Of a DNA stretch of 64,000 nt, positions 53,582 to 64,000 are shown in pieces (position 1 is the first letter of the stretch; each line of letters begins with the position of its first letter). The notes beneath the pieces were generated by a model, which was given only the letters and a program-made list of their open reading frames with translations, had not been told where the DNA came from and searched no databases. Origin of the DNA: Pseudozyma flocculosa PF-1 (lineage: Eukaryota > Basidiomycota > Ustilaginomycetes > Ustilaginales > Ustilaginaceae). The position numbers were made by a program, and so were the translations under genes. Location of the stretch: positions 557,085-621,084 of the forward strand of contig NW_006920877.1 of the NCBI RefSeq assembly GCF_000417875.1, written 5' to 3'.

Positions 53582-54428
53582 ATGCGTTTCTCTAACACCC
53601 TCGCCCTCCTCTCGATGGGAGCCATGGCCTCGGCCTCGGCCCTCCCCAACATGCTCGGCGCGTACGACCTCGCCATGCCCATCGCAGAGCGCGACGTCCC
53701 CACCATCGAGTGCGACAACGAGCCCATGTACACTGGCAGCCTCAAGCTCGTCAGCGCAAAGGGCCGCGAGAGCAACGCCGCCTTTGAGGGCATCCGCAAC
53801 GCAGACGGCCTCCAGCAGCTCGACGTCGGCAAGGCCGGCGCCGCCGCCCGCGAGGAGCGCTTCTCCTTCACCAGCTGCAGGAGCTCCTTCATGGGCTACG
53901 ACACCGAGTACACAAAGGCCGCCGAGGTCTACTTTGGGTGAGTAAGCGCCATGCCGCGCTCGGTGGCCGGTCGAGGCCACCTTTGGCCACGCCCACCGCT
54001 GCCATAGCCCGCCGCACACCGTACTGACATGTTGCCCCTCTATCGCGCTCCTCCTTGCCGCCTGCGATGTCCGCCCGGTCTCTCCACCTCGCAGCCGCCT
54101 CCAGCCCGCCTCCCTTGTCGGCAAGCGCTGCGTCTCGGCCAGCCAGCTCGCCGTCGACAGCGCGCGCCTCGTCGCAGACAAGTGCTCGAGCTCCGACGAC
54201 TCGGGCCAGATGCTCCAGTTCTGGGTCCTGACCAAGCAGCCCACGGGCAACGGCGAGGAGTTCACCTACTACCTCAGCTTCCCCGGCCAGCCCAAGGACG
54301 ATGGCAGCGGCGACTTCTCGGGCAGCTACACCATCTCCAAGGTCACCCAGGACAACAACAAGCTCGTCAAGCTCGCCTACGAGGAGGAGGAGGGCGCCCC
54401 TTCGCCCTACTTCCTCAAGCTTGCCTAA
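53582..54428 (+). CDS. Secreted protein with four cysteines, function unknown
   Basis: Exons 53582-53937 and 54095-54428, joined GG|C; 229 residues. The signal peptide is MRFSNTLALLSMGAMASASA, with cleavage near residue 20. The mature protein has four cysteines (in PTIECDNEP, SFTSCRSS, GKRCVSA and ADKCSSS) that could form two disulfides. The alternation of short hydrophobic strands with QMLQFWVLTKQ and FTYYLSFPGQ suggests a beta-rich fold, loosely like lectin or beta-trefoil secreted proteins. This is only an impression; no QxW motif set is complete. No catalytic motif is visible. Codon use is strongly GC3-biased with few rare codons, as in a highly expressed gene, and a TATA box is present. 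Confidence 0.82.
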
Positions 54429-56030
54429 GCCGGCCTACCGGGACTCGAGGCGACCGCCAGTCTTTGGCGTCCATCCCTCCTGCTAATGCAGACCACGTCG
54501 CCGCAACCATGGACCTTCCCTTGTCATTATACCAGCATCCCCCTCTTCGGCCATCGACGGACGGATGTCAGACATTCCTCTCCTCCTCCTCTTCGCCATC
54601 CGTCTCCTCCTTCAACCGCAACCGTACGGCCTACGCCAGCCGTTGCCTTCCAGCAAGCTGCGCCTCTCCGTCCGCGCCGCGGCGCGAGGGTGCTCCGCCT
54701 TGCGAGCCCTGCTGGCCTATCCGAGGCCGCGGGGCTCTGTACATGTCTCTGTCCCATTTCAAGCGCGACAGCGGACCCGCACCGCGTCCAGCCTACGGGG
54801 CTGGACGACCGAGTCCCTCGCCTCCCTGCCTCTCTCAGACGCTCTCATCACTCTCACTCGCATTGATCCATGCTTCCGCCAGCAATCCCAACTTGATACC
54901 TCGTCTTGGTCCTGGACGGGCCAGCCCGGCCAACGCCGTTTGGATCTGGGTGTCTCGTCTGCGGTTGCCCGGTGGATGCGTGATGCACTTGCTCGCGAGA
55001 GTGAGGCACGAGGAGGACCTCGCCTTCCCTCTTGGCTCTGGCCGACCCACCCCTCTGTCTCCCTTCTCTGTCTCTCACAAGTCCTCACTCTCCCTCTCTC
55101 TTTCCCGCCGTCTATTGACCACACTCCGACCGACTACTCCTACTGTATTTCTTGCTCCGGTCTCGTCGACGTCTTCGTCCACTCTCCCTGTGCCTCGTCT
55201 CGCCGCTTTTGGCTCTCCATCGCTGTATCCCCCCTCTGCCCTCGTCTTGGTCGCGTAGACTGCCTTGCCACTGCGTGGCTGCAGGCGTGCAAAGAAAGCC
55301 GTCCCCCTCTATCCTCTTCTTGCTTGTATCGTGGTTCCTTGATGGCGATCGTGCGACGGATGGTGTTGTACCGGGTGCTGCTACGACGACGAGGAGGTGG
55401 CAAGAGATGACGATGGTCTTGGCTGACGCCACCTGGCCCTGGCTGGCTGGCCTGGCCTGGGTCTGAGGTGATCGAACGCGCTTGGCGCTGGCGTGGCGCG
55501 ACGCAGGCGGGCCTGGCTATGCGGCGGCGGCTCTCAACCTCTGCTCCACTTGGGAAGCTTTTTTGAGAGCTGGGCTCGAGCCCAGGCTGGGCTGGGCTGG
55601 GCTGGCCAGGCCTGTCTCTGTTGGCTGATGGGCGGCGAGCTGGGCCACGACTAACTACTGCGCCAGGCAGGGCTAGGCCGGCCAGACAGCCGCTGGGCCG
55701 TGTGTCTCTCTGTGCCCGCTGCGCCCGCGGCAGGCCGGGTGCGCGTCCCCCCCCTTTTCGCCCGTCGTTCTGGATTGCCACTTTCCGACGAAAACCATCT
55801 TCACCACTTTCCACCACCACCACCACCACCACTACCATCACCACCGCTGTAGCCACCGCCGCCGCAACCACTGCAGCCGGCCCGCTTCAGACTCTCCCCT
55901 CTTGCATTCCTTCGTTCTGCATATACGAACTGGCGACCTCGCACCGCCTCTCACGAACCCATCCCCAACAGCCCCACCTCTTTTGCCGCACCGTCTTCCT
56001 CGCGCCAGAGGGAAAAGAAGAGCAGCCAAG
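54429..56030. other. Intergenic region upstream of RAD23
   Basis: 1.6 kb of C/T-rich sequence with no convincing gene. A GGGCTGGGCTGGGCTGG pentamer run lies near 55587-55607 and a (CCA)n leader at 55810-55850 before RAD23. Confidence 0.5.
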
Positions 56031-57773
56031 ATGAAGATCATGATCAAGTCGCTCGCCGGTGGCAACTTCCACCTCGAGGCCGAACCCACCGACACCGTGA
56101 GCGCCCCTTCGCTGCCTCTGCTGCTGCTTGCGTGCAGCAATGCACCGCCGTCCATCCGTCTGCCGTCCTCCTTGGCTGACCATATCCTCGCCCCGCCTCC
56201 ACCGCCCCGCTCTTCGCCGCCACAGATTGCCACCATCAAGAACAAGATCAAGGATGCCCAGGGACACGCTCCCGAGCAGCAGAAGATCATCTTCTCGGGC
56301 AAGATCCTCACCGACGACAAGACCGTCCAGGACTGCAACATCAAGGAAAAGGACTTCCTCGTCGTCATGGTCTCCAAGGTGAGTGGCCGCACTCACGAGC
56401 GCCGCATGCATGGCGCCGTTGCGCCGAGCCCGTGGCCGTGGCTCAGGATGACTGACGCTTCGCTCCTCCTCCCATCTCCACGGCAATGCCCCGCTCGTCC
56501 CCCTTAGCCCAAGGCCCCCAAGCCTGCTGCTGCTGCCGCCGCTTCCACCTCGGCTGCGCCCGCCAAGGAGGAGGCTGCTCCGGCCAAGGAGACCTCTGCT
56601 CCGACCCCGATGGCGGAGGACAAGCCCGCTACTGCCGCCGCCGCCTCTGAAACGTCCGCTCCCGCTTCGACGGAAGCCTCCTCGACCGCTGCCCCGGCTG
56701 CTGCTGCCGCTCCGGCTCAGGAGCCTGGCGCACCCGGCTCGTCGAGCTCCTTCATCTCCGGATCGCAGCTCGAATCGGCGATGCAGAACATGGTCGAGAT
56801 GGGCTTCGAGCGTGACCAGGTGCAGAAGGCGATGCGCGCTGCCTTCAACAACCCCGACCGCGCCGTCGAGTACCTCATGACTGGCATCCCCGCCAGCGCC
56901 GAGCCCCAGCAGCCGCCGGCGGCGGCGCCACAGCAGCNNNNNNNNNNNNNNNNNNNNNNNNNNNNNNNNNNNNNNNNNNNNNNNNNNNNNNNNNNNNNNN
57001 NNNNNNNNNNNNNNNNNNNNNNNNNNNNNNNNNNNNNNNNNNNNNNNNAGGACGCCGTCCAACCCGCGTGCCGGCAACCTCTTTGAGGCGGCCGCTGCTC
57101 AGGCGCAGGGCGGCGGGCGAGGTGGCGCCGGCGCTGGTGCTGGAGCCGGTGCACTGGGTGACCTGCCGGGCGAGGACAACGGAAACGGCGAGCAGGTCAT
57201 TGACCTCGGCAACCCGGCAATGCTCGCCCAGCTGCAGCAGCTCGTCCAGCAGAACCCGGCGGCGCTGCAGCCGCTGGTGCAGGCCATTGCCCAGAGCAAC
57301 CCGCAGCTGGCTGAGGCCCTCAACCAGGACCCGCAGGGCGTGCTGAGCCTCCTGGCCGGCGGCGCCGGCGGCGGTGAGGAGATGGACCTCCCGACAATGG
57401 CCGAGCTTAGCGAAGAGGACCGAACGGCTGTCCAGCAGGTGAGTGCGCGCGCGCGCTTTGCCAGCACACTAGCGACTACGGCGAGGTGAAGTTGCTCGCT
57501 GACCCGGCATTACCACTGCCTACCTACCCGCCGCCACGCACAGATTGTTCAGATGGGCATCCCGGAAAGCAAGGCGATCGAGAGCTACTTCATGTGCGGC
57601 AAGAACGTCGAGATGGCGGTCCAATATTACTTTGAGGTGAGTTGCGGCGGGAGGCGAGTTCAGGCTGTGCTGCCTTTGCCCGTTCGTTTTGCGACCTGGT
57701 GTAACCGAGTCGCTGACCAGCTTCGCCCGGCCGCGCCCGTCTCCTGCAGAACCCGCAAGACTTTGACGACTGA
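56031..57773 (+). CDS. RAD23: Rad23, ubiquitin-receptor and DNA-repair protein
   Basis: Exons 56031-56096, 56226-56378, 56508-57438 (containing a 111-N gap), 57544-57636 and 57750-57773. All four Rad23 domains are present in order. First is an N-terminal ubiquitin-like domain ([16 protein letters not shown]... [13 protein letters not shown]), which binds the proteasome. UBA1 follows ([20 protein letters not shown]...AVEYLM), then the STI1/Rad4-binding domain ([31 protein letters not shown]) and UBA2 ([20 protein letters not shown]). The protein ends NPQDFDD. Rad23 shuttles ubiquitinated proteins to the proteasome and stabilises Rad4/XPC in nucleotide excision repair. The linker between UBL and UBA1 is Ala/Pro/Glu-rich. 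The gap lies between UBA1 and the Rad4-binding domain; frames on either side differ by one for 111 N, so its true length differs. Confidence 0.95.
56938..57048. other. Assembly gap (111 N) inside RAD23
   Basis: Unknown bases in exon 3, just after a Pro/Gln-rich stretch ([11 protein letters not shown]). Confidence 1.
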
Positions 57774-59369
57774 AAAGCTCGGCCGAGCCAGCACGGCACG
57801 GCATGTCGAATCCTGTATTCGAGAAGGAGCGAGCGAGAGGGAGGCCGCCGTGTCGGTAGCGACCGAGGCAGAAACGATTCTATTCCTCCACCGCCGCCAT
57901 CCGCCGCTGCGCCCCAGCCTGATGCGATTCAAGTTCTTGGTCGAACCTTGGCACGACGTTACGATGAACAGCTTTGACGACGGGCCCGCTTCTCGGTCCA
58001 GGTATTGACTCGACACAGTGAGGGCGTCTGATTGAAAAGAGAGGCGCGTTAGAGGGCCAGAGGAGCGAGGAGAGGTGGCGACGAGGGATGAGTGGTCCGA
58101 GACGAGGGGGATGGGCGAGATGCCCGCGGCGCTTTATGCACGGCACTACTGCGTCGGCACGCCGCTTCGTCGCCGTGCCAACAACGTAGTAGATACGACG
58201 GCGACGGGCGCTGCAGCCCGCGTCAGCCCGGTGGGACCATGGTGGCGCGGCAAGATGGCCCAAGATCTGATATGATTCTGCGATGGTTGGGCGGTCGTCG
58301 TTGGACGGCTCACGCTCGGTGCCTGTCTCGCACTCGGTCCTCTGTCGGTGGGCTCGGTGGGCTCGGTGGGCGAGCCGTCGGGGGAGGGGGCCTTCGCGCA
58401 GCGGATACCGCCCTCTTCTCTTGTCTTCTCTCGTACCTGATTCCCGCGGCGCTCAACCGGGCGAGTCGGGAGAAGATGAGATGGAGACGGAGTATAGATG
58501 CGCCGGACCGAGGCGAGTGCGATGTACGACGGCCCAATCCCAGAGACGACATGTACAAGGATGCGAGGCCCCAATCGCCTGCTGGCCGTAGGTTGTGTGC
58601 AAATGAGCAAGAGCGACTTGCAATCCTTCGACGGCAGATGCCCCTCTTCGCAAGACGAGGCGCTGCGCGCGCGTCCCGGCCGTCGATTGCCTGCCATGAA
58701 TGATCTTTCGCGAGCGAGGAGGGCGTGCAAGACAGGGCAAAGGAGGGATAGGAGGGGGGATCCGAGCGGCACGCCGCCATGTTACACCAGGAGCGGGAGG
58801 AATAGGAGGTGCGCAGAGGTACGGCATATGGCCTGTCGTGACACTTGGAGAAAGAGGGATGCCGAAGCCTCGGAAGGGATATAGCGAAAGCTTCGAGCAG
58901 ATTGCATAGATGGTCACGTCGCCCGGGCGCGCCCTGCTGCAAACGGGCCTTTGACCAGCCGACGTACGGCCGGTTTGCTTTCAAGCTGCTCGTCATGGAA
59001 CCGCCGCCGCCGTGTGCGAGGCTAAACGGGCCAACACCGAGCGTTGCGATGGGCGTCTTGCCCCGCAGCGAGGTGAGCCGCTGTTACGGACGCGGTCCGG
59101 CTCGTCGCTACGAGCAGTAGACATCAAAGCTCGAGCCGTCAAGGTGGCAGTTTGACGACTCAGAAATCATGATGTGAGGAGTGTGCTCGGTGATGTAGTG
59201 GAGGCCGTTGTCGACCATGTAGAAGCAATCGAAGCTGAGCGTCACGAGCGCGTGAGAGAGAGGGAGCGTGAGCCCGGAAGCGAAGGCGGAAATGCCAGGA
59301 GATCAAGGTCATGGGCGTGCCAGGTAAGCTCAGCTGCGGATCTGTCATGGAGAACGATCCCTTTGCTGC
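57774..59369. other. Convergent intergenic region, RAD23 to secreted gene
   Basis: 1.6 kb. Open frames on both strands up to about 228 codons show no family sequence. A (GGGCTCGGT)n short repeat lies at about 58348-58372. No gene seen. Confidence 0.5.
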
Positions 59370-59999
59370 TCACTCCATGCTGACGGTCTTGTCATGCTTG
59401 CCACTGTGGTACCTGACGTTGAAGAACGTGTACTTGCGGGCGTGCTTCCAGGACGTGTCCTTGTCCTTGTCACTGTCCGTGTAGAAGTACGAGTCGCCAT
59501 GGCTGCACACGGCTACGCCTTCGTGAGCACGCTTTGGATCGGGATTCTTGGGACGCTTGAGGCTGAGCCACATATCGTTGAGCAAAAATGTCCACACATT
59601 GTAGATAGCCTGTGCATGGAGGCCCGGATCGAGCTCAGTGTCAGCGAAGGTCGGCATGCACGGAGCCGGACGCCCCACGGAGGCTTGCAAGTCATTCAGG
59701 AGGGGCACACTCACCGTCCACAGATCGTCGACAGCGTCGAGATTGCCGAAGTTGTTGACCCCGGTGAGGGCGCCGACGGCGAGGTCCCAGACGTCGGCGT
59801 CGGCGCCGCGGTCGCTGGAATCGTCAAGGGACCAGCCGGAAGCGCTGCCCGTGACAGCCGGCATCCCCTTCAAGCCGCTCGAGGTCCGCTTGACAACCTC
59901 CAGTCGGCCCGTATCGACGGATGCGGCGCCGGCGAAGGATGCGGCCATGGCCAGCAAGGCGAGGGCAGAGCGAGGGGAAGAGATCAGGGAAAACTTCAT
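59370..59999 (-). CDS. Secreted protein, function unknown
   Basis: Predicted exons 59999-59715 and 59609-59370; 174 residues when spliced, 209 if the intron is kept. The signal peptide is MKFSLISSPRSALALLAMAASFAGA. The mature part is acidic in the middle (DDSSDRGADADVWDLAVG) and ends with a charged and aromatic segment (DSYFYTDSDKDK, KYTFFNVRYHSG). The candidate intron 59610-59714 begins GTGAGT and ends GCACAG, is 105 bases (a multiple of three) and has no stop. Splicing joins DDLWT to AIYNVWTFLLNDMW, which reads naturally and removes one cysteine. No family recognised. A 21-base C tract (minus strand) lies about 55 bases upstream of the ATG. Confidence 0.7.
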   Translation of the reverse strand: MKFSLISSPRSALALLAMAASFAGAASVDTGRLEVVKRTSSGLKGMPAVTGSASGWSLDDSSDRGADADVWDLAVGALTGVNNFGNLDAVDDLWTVSVPLLNDLQASVGRPAPCMPTFADTELDPGLHAQAIYNVWTFLLNDMWLSLKRPKNPDPKRAHEGVAVCSHGDSYFYTDSDKDKDTSWKHARKYTFFNVRYHSGKHDKTVSME

Positions 60000-61186
60000 G
60001 TTGATGTTGGACGGAGGGCGGGGTCGGTAAAGACTCGAGAAAAGGGAGTACCGGGGGGGGGGGGGGGGGGGGGTGGGGAAGGTGGTGGGTGGGTGGAGGG
60101 AAACGGTCGTGGTCGAGACAGGAGGGGTCGGGCGGGTCTGTTATGTACAGTCTCCGTCTGGTTCCACGGGGAGCGTGGCCGAGGGAAGCACCCCATGTAG
60201 GCAGCCGTGGGTGCGATGAATGTCGACCGAGCAGCTCTGTCCAGGGAGGACCGGTGCGAGGAGGCCCACATTGGCTTTCATGACCGCTAAAATCTTGATC
60301 AAAGACGACTGGGCGTCGTCGCGCTCGAAGCTGCGTCCAGCCCGGGCGTTGCACGGCGTGAATGTGAAGGCGAATGTGGGCACTGCCGAGCTGATGGTGC
60401 ACGTTTTGTCACGAGGGGACACACGCCACCCACTACCGGCGGCTGTTGTTGGTGTGCTGAGGGTGGGGCGGACCCACGCGGCTTTGCAGGAATGCTTTGC
60501 TCTGTCATCGTCGCCAGTCCATGTCCCCGCGGCGGGGCCGACGACGGTGAAGCTGCGTGCTACCGTGTTTGGAATGAGGTGGGCTGAGCGGGGGTTGAGC
60601 GATATGGCCGACTGGTGCGGACGGAGAGGGTGGGTGGGGCGAGATGGTGACTCGAGATGGGCGCTGCAGCGGGCGTGGAACAAGACGAGACGGAGCGACG
60701 ACGAGCTGCGTCCGTCTACGACTATGGTAGTCTGGGCTCAGGTGTATCTGCGAAAGAGGGGACGTGAGGGCGGGGGGACGAAGAGGCGAGGCGTGGCGAC
60801 GACTGACGACGCTGGCTTTGCCTTGGTGGCGCGGCAGGCCAGCGTGCCGAGCCGCGAGCCAGCGAGCCAAAAGAGAAGTGTGAGAGAGCGAGAGAGGCGT
60901 GCTTGCAAGCCTGAGTTGGCCTACTGAGGCTGTAGCCTGGCGCTGCATTCCCTGCCTCCACCCAATCTGGCCTTTTTCGAGGGCCTTGAAGACGAGGGCG
61001 GGGGCACCACGTCATGTCAAGATGCAGTCCAAGTCTGGCTTGGAATTGCATGCATGCATCCGAGGGCCGGCCATCCGGGCCTCGATCCATCTCGTCCTGC
61101 CTCACTCTGGGATCCTCGGCTGCCTTCTTGCACCCGCACCACCACCACCACCACCCACGTTGCCTTCGTTCCCAGCTTCGCCCGAC
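60000..61186. promoter_or_regulatory. Divergent promoter, secreted gene / DUF1279-like gene
   Basis: About 1.19 kb including the 21-base homopolymer. Open frames across it have no family sequence. A CACCACCACC microsatellite lies at 61137-61155 before the right-hand gene. Confidence 0.5.
60053..60073. repeat. Homopolymer (G)21 next to the secreted gene start
   Basis: Twenty-one G on the plus strand, followed by TGGGG. It lies upstream of the minus-strand secreted gene, so reads as poly-C in its sense direction. Confidence 0.95.
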
Positions 61187-62354
61187 ATGGCCCCGCCCAC
61201 ATCCGCCCCATCCTCGCGCCTCGGCGCACCCCAACACGCCTGGATCGCCCCCGCATCCCTCTACTCGTCGACGACATCGTCGCGCCACGCCGCCTCGCCA
61301 TACCACCCGTCGCTTGCTTCCCTCACCCCGCTGCGTCTCTTTGGCACCACCGCACGCCGATTCGACCACACCCCGGTATCCACCCTACCTCCCACCTCAT
61401 CCGTCAAGGGCGCGACGGCAGCAGCAGCAGCACGAGGGGCCTCGGCAGCAGCGACGACGACGACGGCAAACCTGCGCGGCTGGTCGGCCGTAAAGGCGCG
61501 CCCCCTCGTCCACGCGTCCACCTTCCTCGCCCTGCACGTCACCGTCGCCTGGGCCCTCGTCCCGCCCATCTACGCCTTTTTCCGCTCCACAAACACCGCA
61601 AACGCCCTCCTCGCCGGTCCCTCGGTATCCTACATCCTCGCAAAGCCCATCCCCACCTGGCTGCCCGCATCCCTGCGCGGACAGTCGCCGTCCTCTTCCT
61701 CCTCCTCGGCCAGCGACGCGCCGGATCCGACGAACAACCAGGTCCAGACGGTCGAGGACCTCCTCGAGCTCCAGGTGCGCCAGTTTGTCAAGCTGCTCTG
61801 GAAGGGCGGCGTCGGCGTCTACTCCACCGTCAACCGCTTCAAGGCAAAGGACCAGCACGAGGGTGGCGAAGGCGACGTGACAAAGGGACTCGCCAGGTCC
61901 GCCATCGCCTTTCTCCGCGGCAAGGCCAAGGGTACCGACAGCGACGCGGACACGACGCTGCAGCAGTACGACGAGCAGCACGAGCAGAGCCGCAGACCGG
62001 GCTGGGCAAAGGGCTACTTTGGCGAACAGGCCAGGAAAAACGCCGGAGACATCAAGCTCGGCCAGATCCGCGACGCCGTCGCCGCCTACGTTGTCGTTAA
62101 GGTGCGTTCGGTGCCCGTCGTGCCGCGCTGCATTGGCAGGCTTGCTGGCAGCACCGACCGATCGCTGGCTGACCGACCGACTGACTGACCATCCCCTTGC
62201 CCCTCCCTTGCCCGCGCCGCTGCGACTCTCTGCTCCACGTCCGGGCCACCGCCACGCCGCCCTGCAGACGCTTCTCCCGCTCCGCGTGCCCCTCTCGCTC
62301 TTCCTCACGCCAAAAGTGGTGCGCCTCTTCGGACGCGCCTTCCGTCGCGCCTAA
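61187..62354 (+). CDS. DUF1279/FAM210-like mitochondrial membrane protein
   Basis: Exons 61187-62101 and 62268-62354, phase 0; 333 residues. The N-terminal ~110 residues are Ser/Ala/Arg-rich without acidic residues, including RLFGTTARRFDHTP, a mitochondrial presequence. A membrane segment follows (STFLALHVTVAWALVPPIYAFF). The C-terminus has the DUF1279-like block IRDAVAAYVVVKTLLPLRVPLSLFLTPKVVRLFGR, in which the intron falls exactly after VVK. Proteins of this type (FAM210 in animals) lie in the inner mitochondrial membrane, with a proposed role in mitochondrial translation or membrane organisation. Family assignment is by overall pattern. A Ser-rich loop and a charged region separate the two membrane parts. 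Confidence 0.72.
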
Positions 62355-62467
62355 GGAGCGCGGTCTCCGTCTGCCCCCCCTTTCCCCGTTTCGCTCGAGC
62401 TTGCTTCTGCTAATCCGTGTTCATCGTTCGAGCCGGCAAATACCATACAGCTTCTGTAGGACCCTCG

Positions 62468-64000
62468 CTACGATGCCATGCTATCCCACATGCTCCGCAC
62501 CTTGACCCTCTCCCACCACGGCACCGCGGGCGGTGGCCGCTGCGACGACGACGAAGGTGAGGAGCGGGAGGCCATTTGGAAGCGCAGCCTCCTCGTCTCT
62601 CCAGGACGCATCCAGAAGCCAATACTCGGCACCTCCTGCGTCGCGCCGGCGAGGATCTCGGCAAAGTAGCCCACGACGTCGTCGGGATGCTCGACGGATA
62701 CCCACGCCGCTACGCCCGGTCCGGCGCAGTGGACGTCGAACCGCCATCCATCGTCGGGCGGGGCGGGCGGGATGGGCGTGATGCCCAGACCGGGATCGCG
62801 CAACGGCGCATGGCGTAGCGAGGCGGGCGAGAGAAAGTGCTCGTTTGCCCGTCGATGTCGATGTCGTCGTGGTCGTTGGTCGTCGTCCCCCGGCGGCGGC
62901 GGCGGCGGGATGCCGTCGAGATCGAAAGCGACGACGACGTGGAGGTATCCCCCTCTCGTCGCGGCGTCGAAGTGCGCATCCGAGGGCCGCGTCGAGACGT
63001 CGTAGACCAACCTGGCATCCAACCCGGACATCGTTACGACCTCGTGGCGCGGCGACGAGAGGGCGTGCCCGTCAAAGTCGTACCACGTCCAACCGACGTC
63101 GACCCCGATCCGTCCCCCGCCGGCGACGTCGGTGAAGTCGGACTGGTGGCAGGCGAGGAAAGCGGTGCGACGGGTCAGGATGGTGCTGCCGCGTCGCGTT
63201 CGCATCCGTATCGTCCAACGAGATGGGACGACGTACGAGGATGTAGACTTGCAGCCTCTCCGTGTCCGAATCGTAGAGCGGCGCTGCGACGATGCGATCT
63301 TGGGTACGTGCAGAGGCGTAATGCATCATCTGCTTCCCTCGCCCCCATACCCAACGTCGCCGCAAAGGAGGAAGAAACATGCACGAGAGAGCGAGAGGGG
63401 GGATAGGGGAAAGGGAGGAGATGGCAAGTCAGTCGACCATGTTCTTCGAGCAAGGACACGACGCGGGCTGGGCCGGGCCGGGGCGAGCCGGACTCACCTT
63501 CCACCTTCCTCCATATTCGATGCTCGACCAGCTCGATCCCTCCCACACATCATTGAGCTGCCAAACGACGAGGCCGCGATTCCGCTCCGCCCTCGTCGCA
63601 CCGAGACGGTAGTAGAGTATCTGGGCACCGACGTAGAGAGCCTGGAAGCACTGGGTCGTGTACGACCACTGCGCCAGCAGCTCCCTCTTCGCACCCACCT
63701 CATCTTCATGCGCGTCCATCTCCGCCCCGTTACGACGACGACGACGACGAGGGAGAGGGACGGGGAAGTTGGTCTGGACGCCCCACGTCATCTCACCCTG
63801 TCCCTCTGTCGCGTTCCAGGGGTACTCGAGGCTCCCGGCAGGCATGTGCTTGTTATGGTTCTGCACCTGCGTACCGTTGAACTCGTACCTCTCCCCCCTG
63901 TCCCCCCGACCATCCCCGTCGCCTTCGTGGAGATCAACCAGCACCCGATCCCAGGTGTAGATCGACGGCATCGACATCATGCCAAACTCGACGACGAACC
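62468..64000 (-). CDS. Beta-mannosidase, glycoside hydrolase family 2 (3' part, gene runs off the window)
   Basis: Visible exons in transcript order: beyond 64000 to 63498, 63329-63237 and 63142-62468, all joined in phase 0; stop at 62468. The first visible exon opens with VVEFGMMSMPSIYTW, whose Glu (codon 63989-63987) matches the GH2 nucleophile in 'SEFGMQS'. SYTTQCFQALYVGAQILYYR and GLVVWQLNDVWEGSSWSSIEYGGRWK follow, diagnostic of beta-mannosidase. The C-terminal immunoglobulin-like domains follow (LQVYIL|SDFTD joined by splicing, then VDVGWTWYDFDG). The enzyme removes terminal beta-mannose from oligosaccharides such as N-glycan cores. A His/Arg/Pro-rich low-complexity loop occurs in the last domain. 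The N-terminal two thirds lie outside the window. The 3' end is 113 bases from the convergent DUF1279-like gene. Confidence 0.9.

Noticed and set aside
1..64000. Biosynthetic or defence gene cluster
   Set aside because: The genes are unrelated housekeeping and secreted functions; no synthase, transporter and regulator grouping or NLR-type gene is present.

Overview
The window is nuclear DNA of a fungus, most likely a basidiomycete and probably a smut relative (Ustilaginomycotina). The reasons are very high GC, spliced genes whose short introns nearly all open with GTGAGT or GTRCGT and end in CAG/TAG, and fungus-specific genes such as the DASH subunit Dam1, fungal-type ERO1 and the secreted proteins. 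There is no prokaryotic, viral or intact transposon signal. Exon structures were worked out by hand from splice sites, reading phase and protein-family expectation. Most join without a phase conflict.

Layout. 0-10 kb: a low-complexity Ser/Pro-rich protein, a secreted GH30 glucanase, cardiolipin synthase (-), the Rab geranylgeranyltransferase alpha subunit BET4 and an eight-cysteine secreted protein (-). 11-12 kb: a frame-broken coding relic. 12-24 kb: ERO1 (-), DAM1, a B12D/NDUFA4-like mitochondrial protein (-), a kelch protein, a Rab4-like GTPase and an EFM6/METTL21-type methyltransferase (-). 23.7-35.6 kb: TRM4 (-), interrupted by an assembly gap, a nucleostemin-type GTPase (-), threonine deaminase ILV1, CutA (-) and mitochondrial EF-Ts (-). 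35.6-40.4 kb is gene-poor. 40.4-47 kb: an SH3-TBC RabGAP, an intron-containing tRNA-Lys(CUU) (-), a SAP-domain Tho1/SARNP protein and a four-helix membrane protein (-). 47-53.6 kb is a second gene-poor block. 53.6-64 kb: a secreted protein, RAD23 (with a gap), another secreted protein (-), a DUF1279/FAM210-like mitochondrial protein and the 3' end of a GH2 beta-mannosidase (-), which runs off the window.

Functional themes. Three genes act on Rab GTPases: the prenyltransferase subunit, a Rab with a CCxxx tail, and a RabGAP. Several serve mitochondria: cardiolipin synthase, B12D-like, CutA with a presequence, EF-Ts and DUF1279. Others are secretory or secreted: ERO1, GH30, three small secreted proteins and beta-mannosidase. 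The genes are ordinary chromosomal neighbours, and nothing indicates a biosynthetic cluster. I did not find a convincing undescribed system. The most useful leads are the eight-cysteine secreted protein, a TATAAGCC promoter element shared by three secreted-protein genes, a Rab with altered G-box residues, the two AGGC/GCCT-rich gene deserts, and two stop-free, frame-preserving introns.
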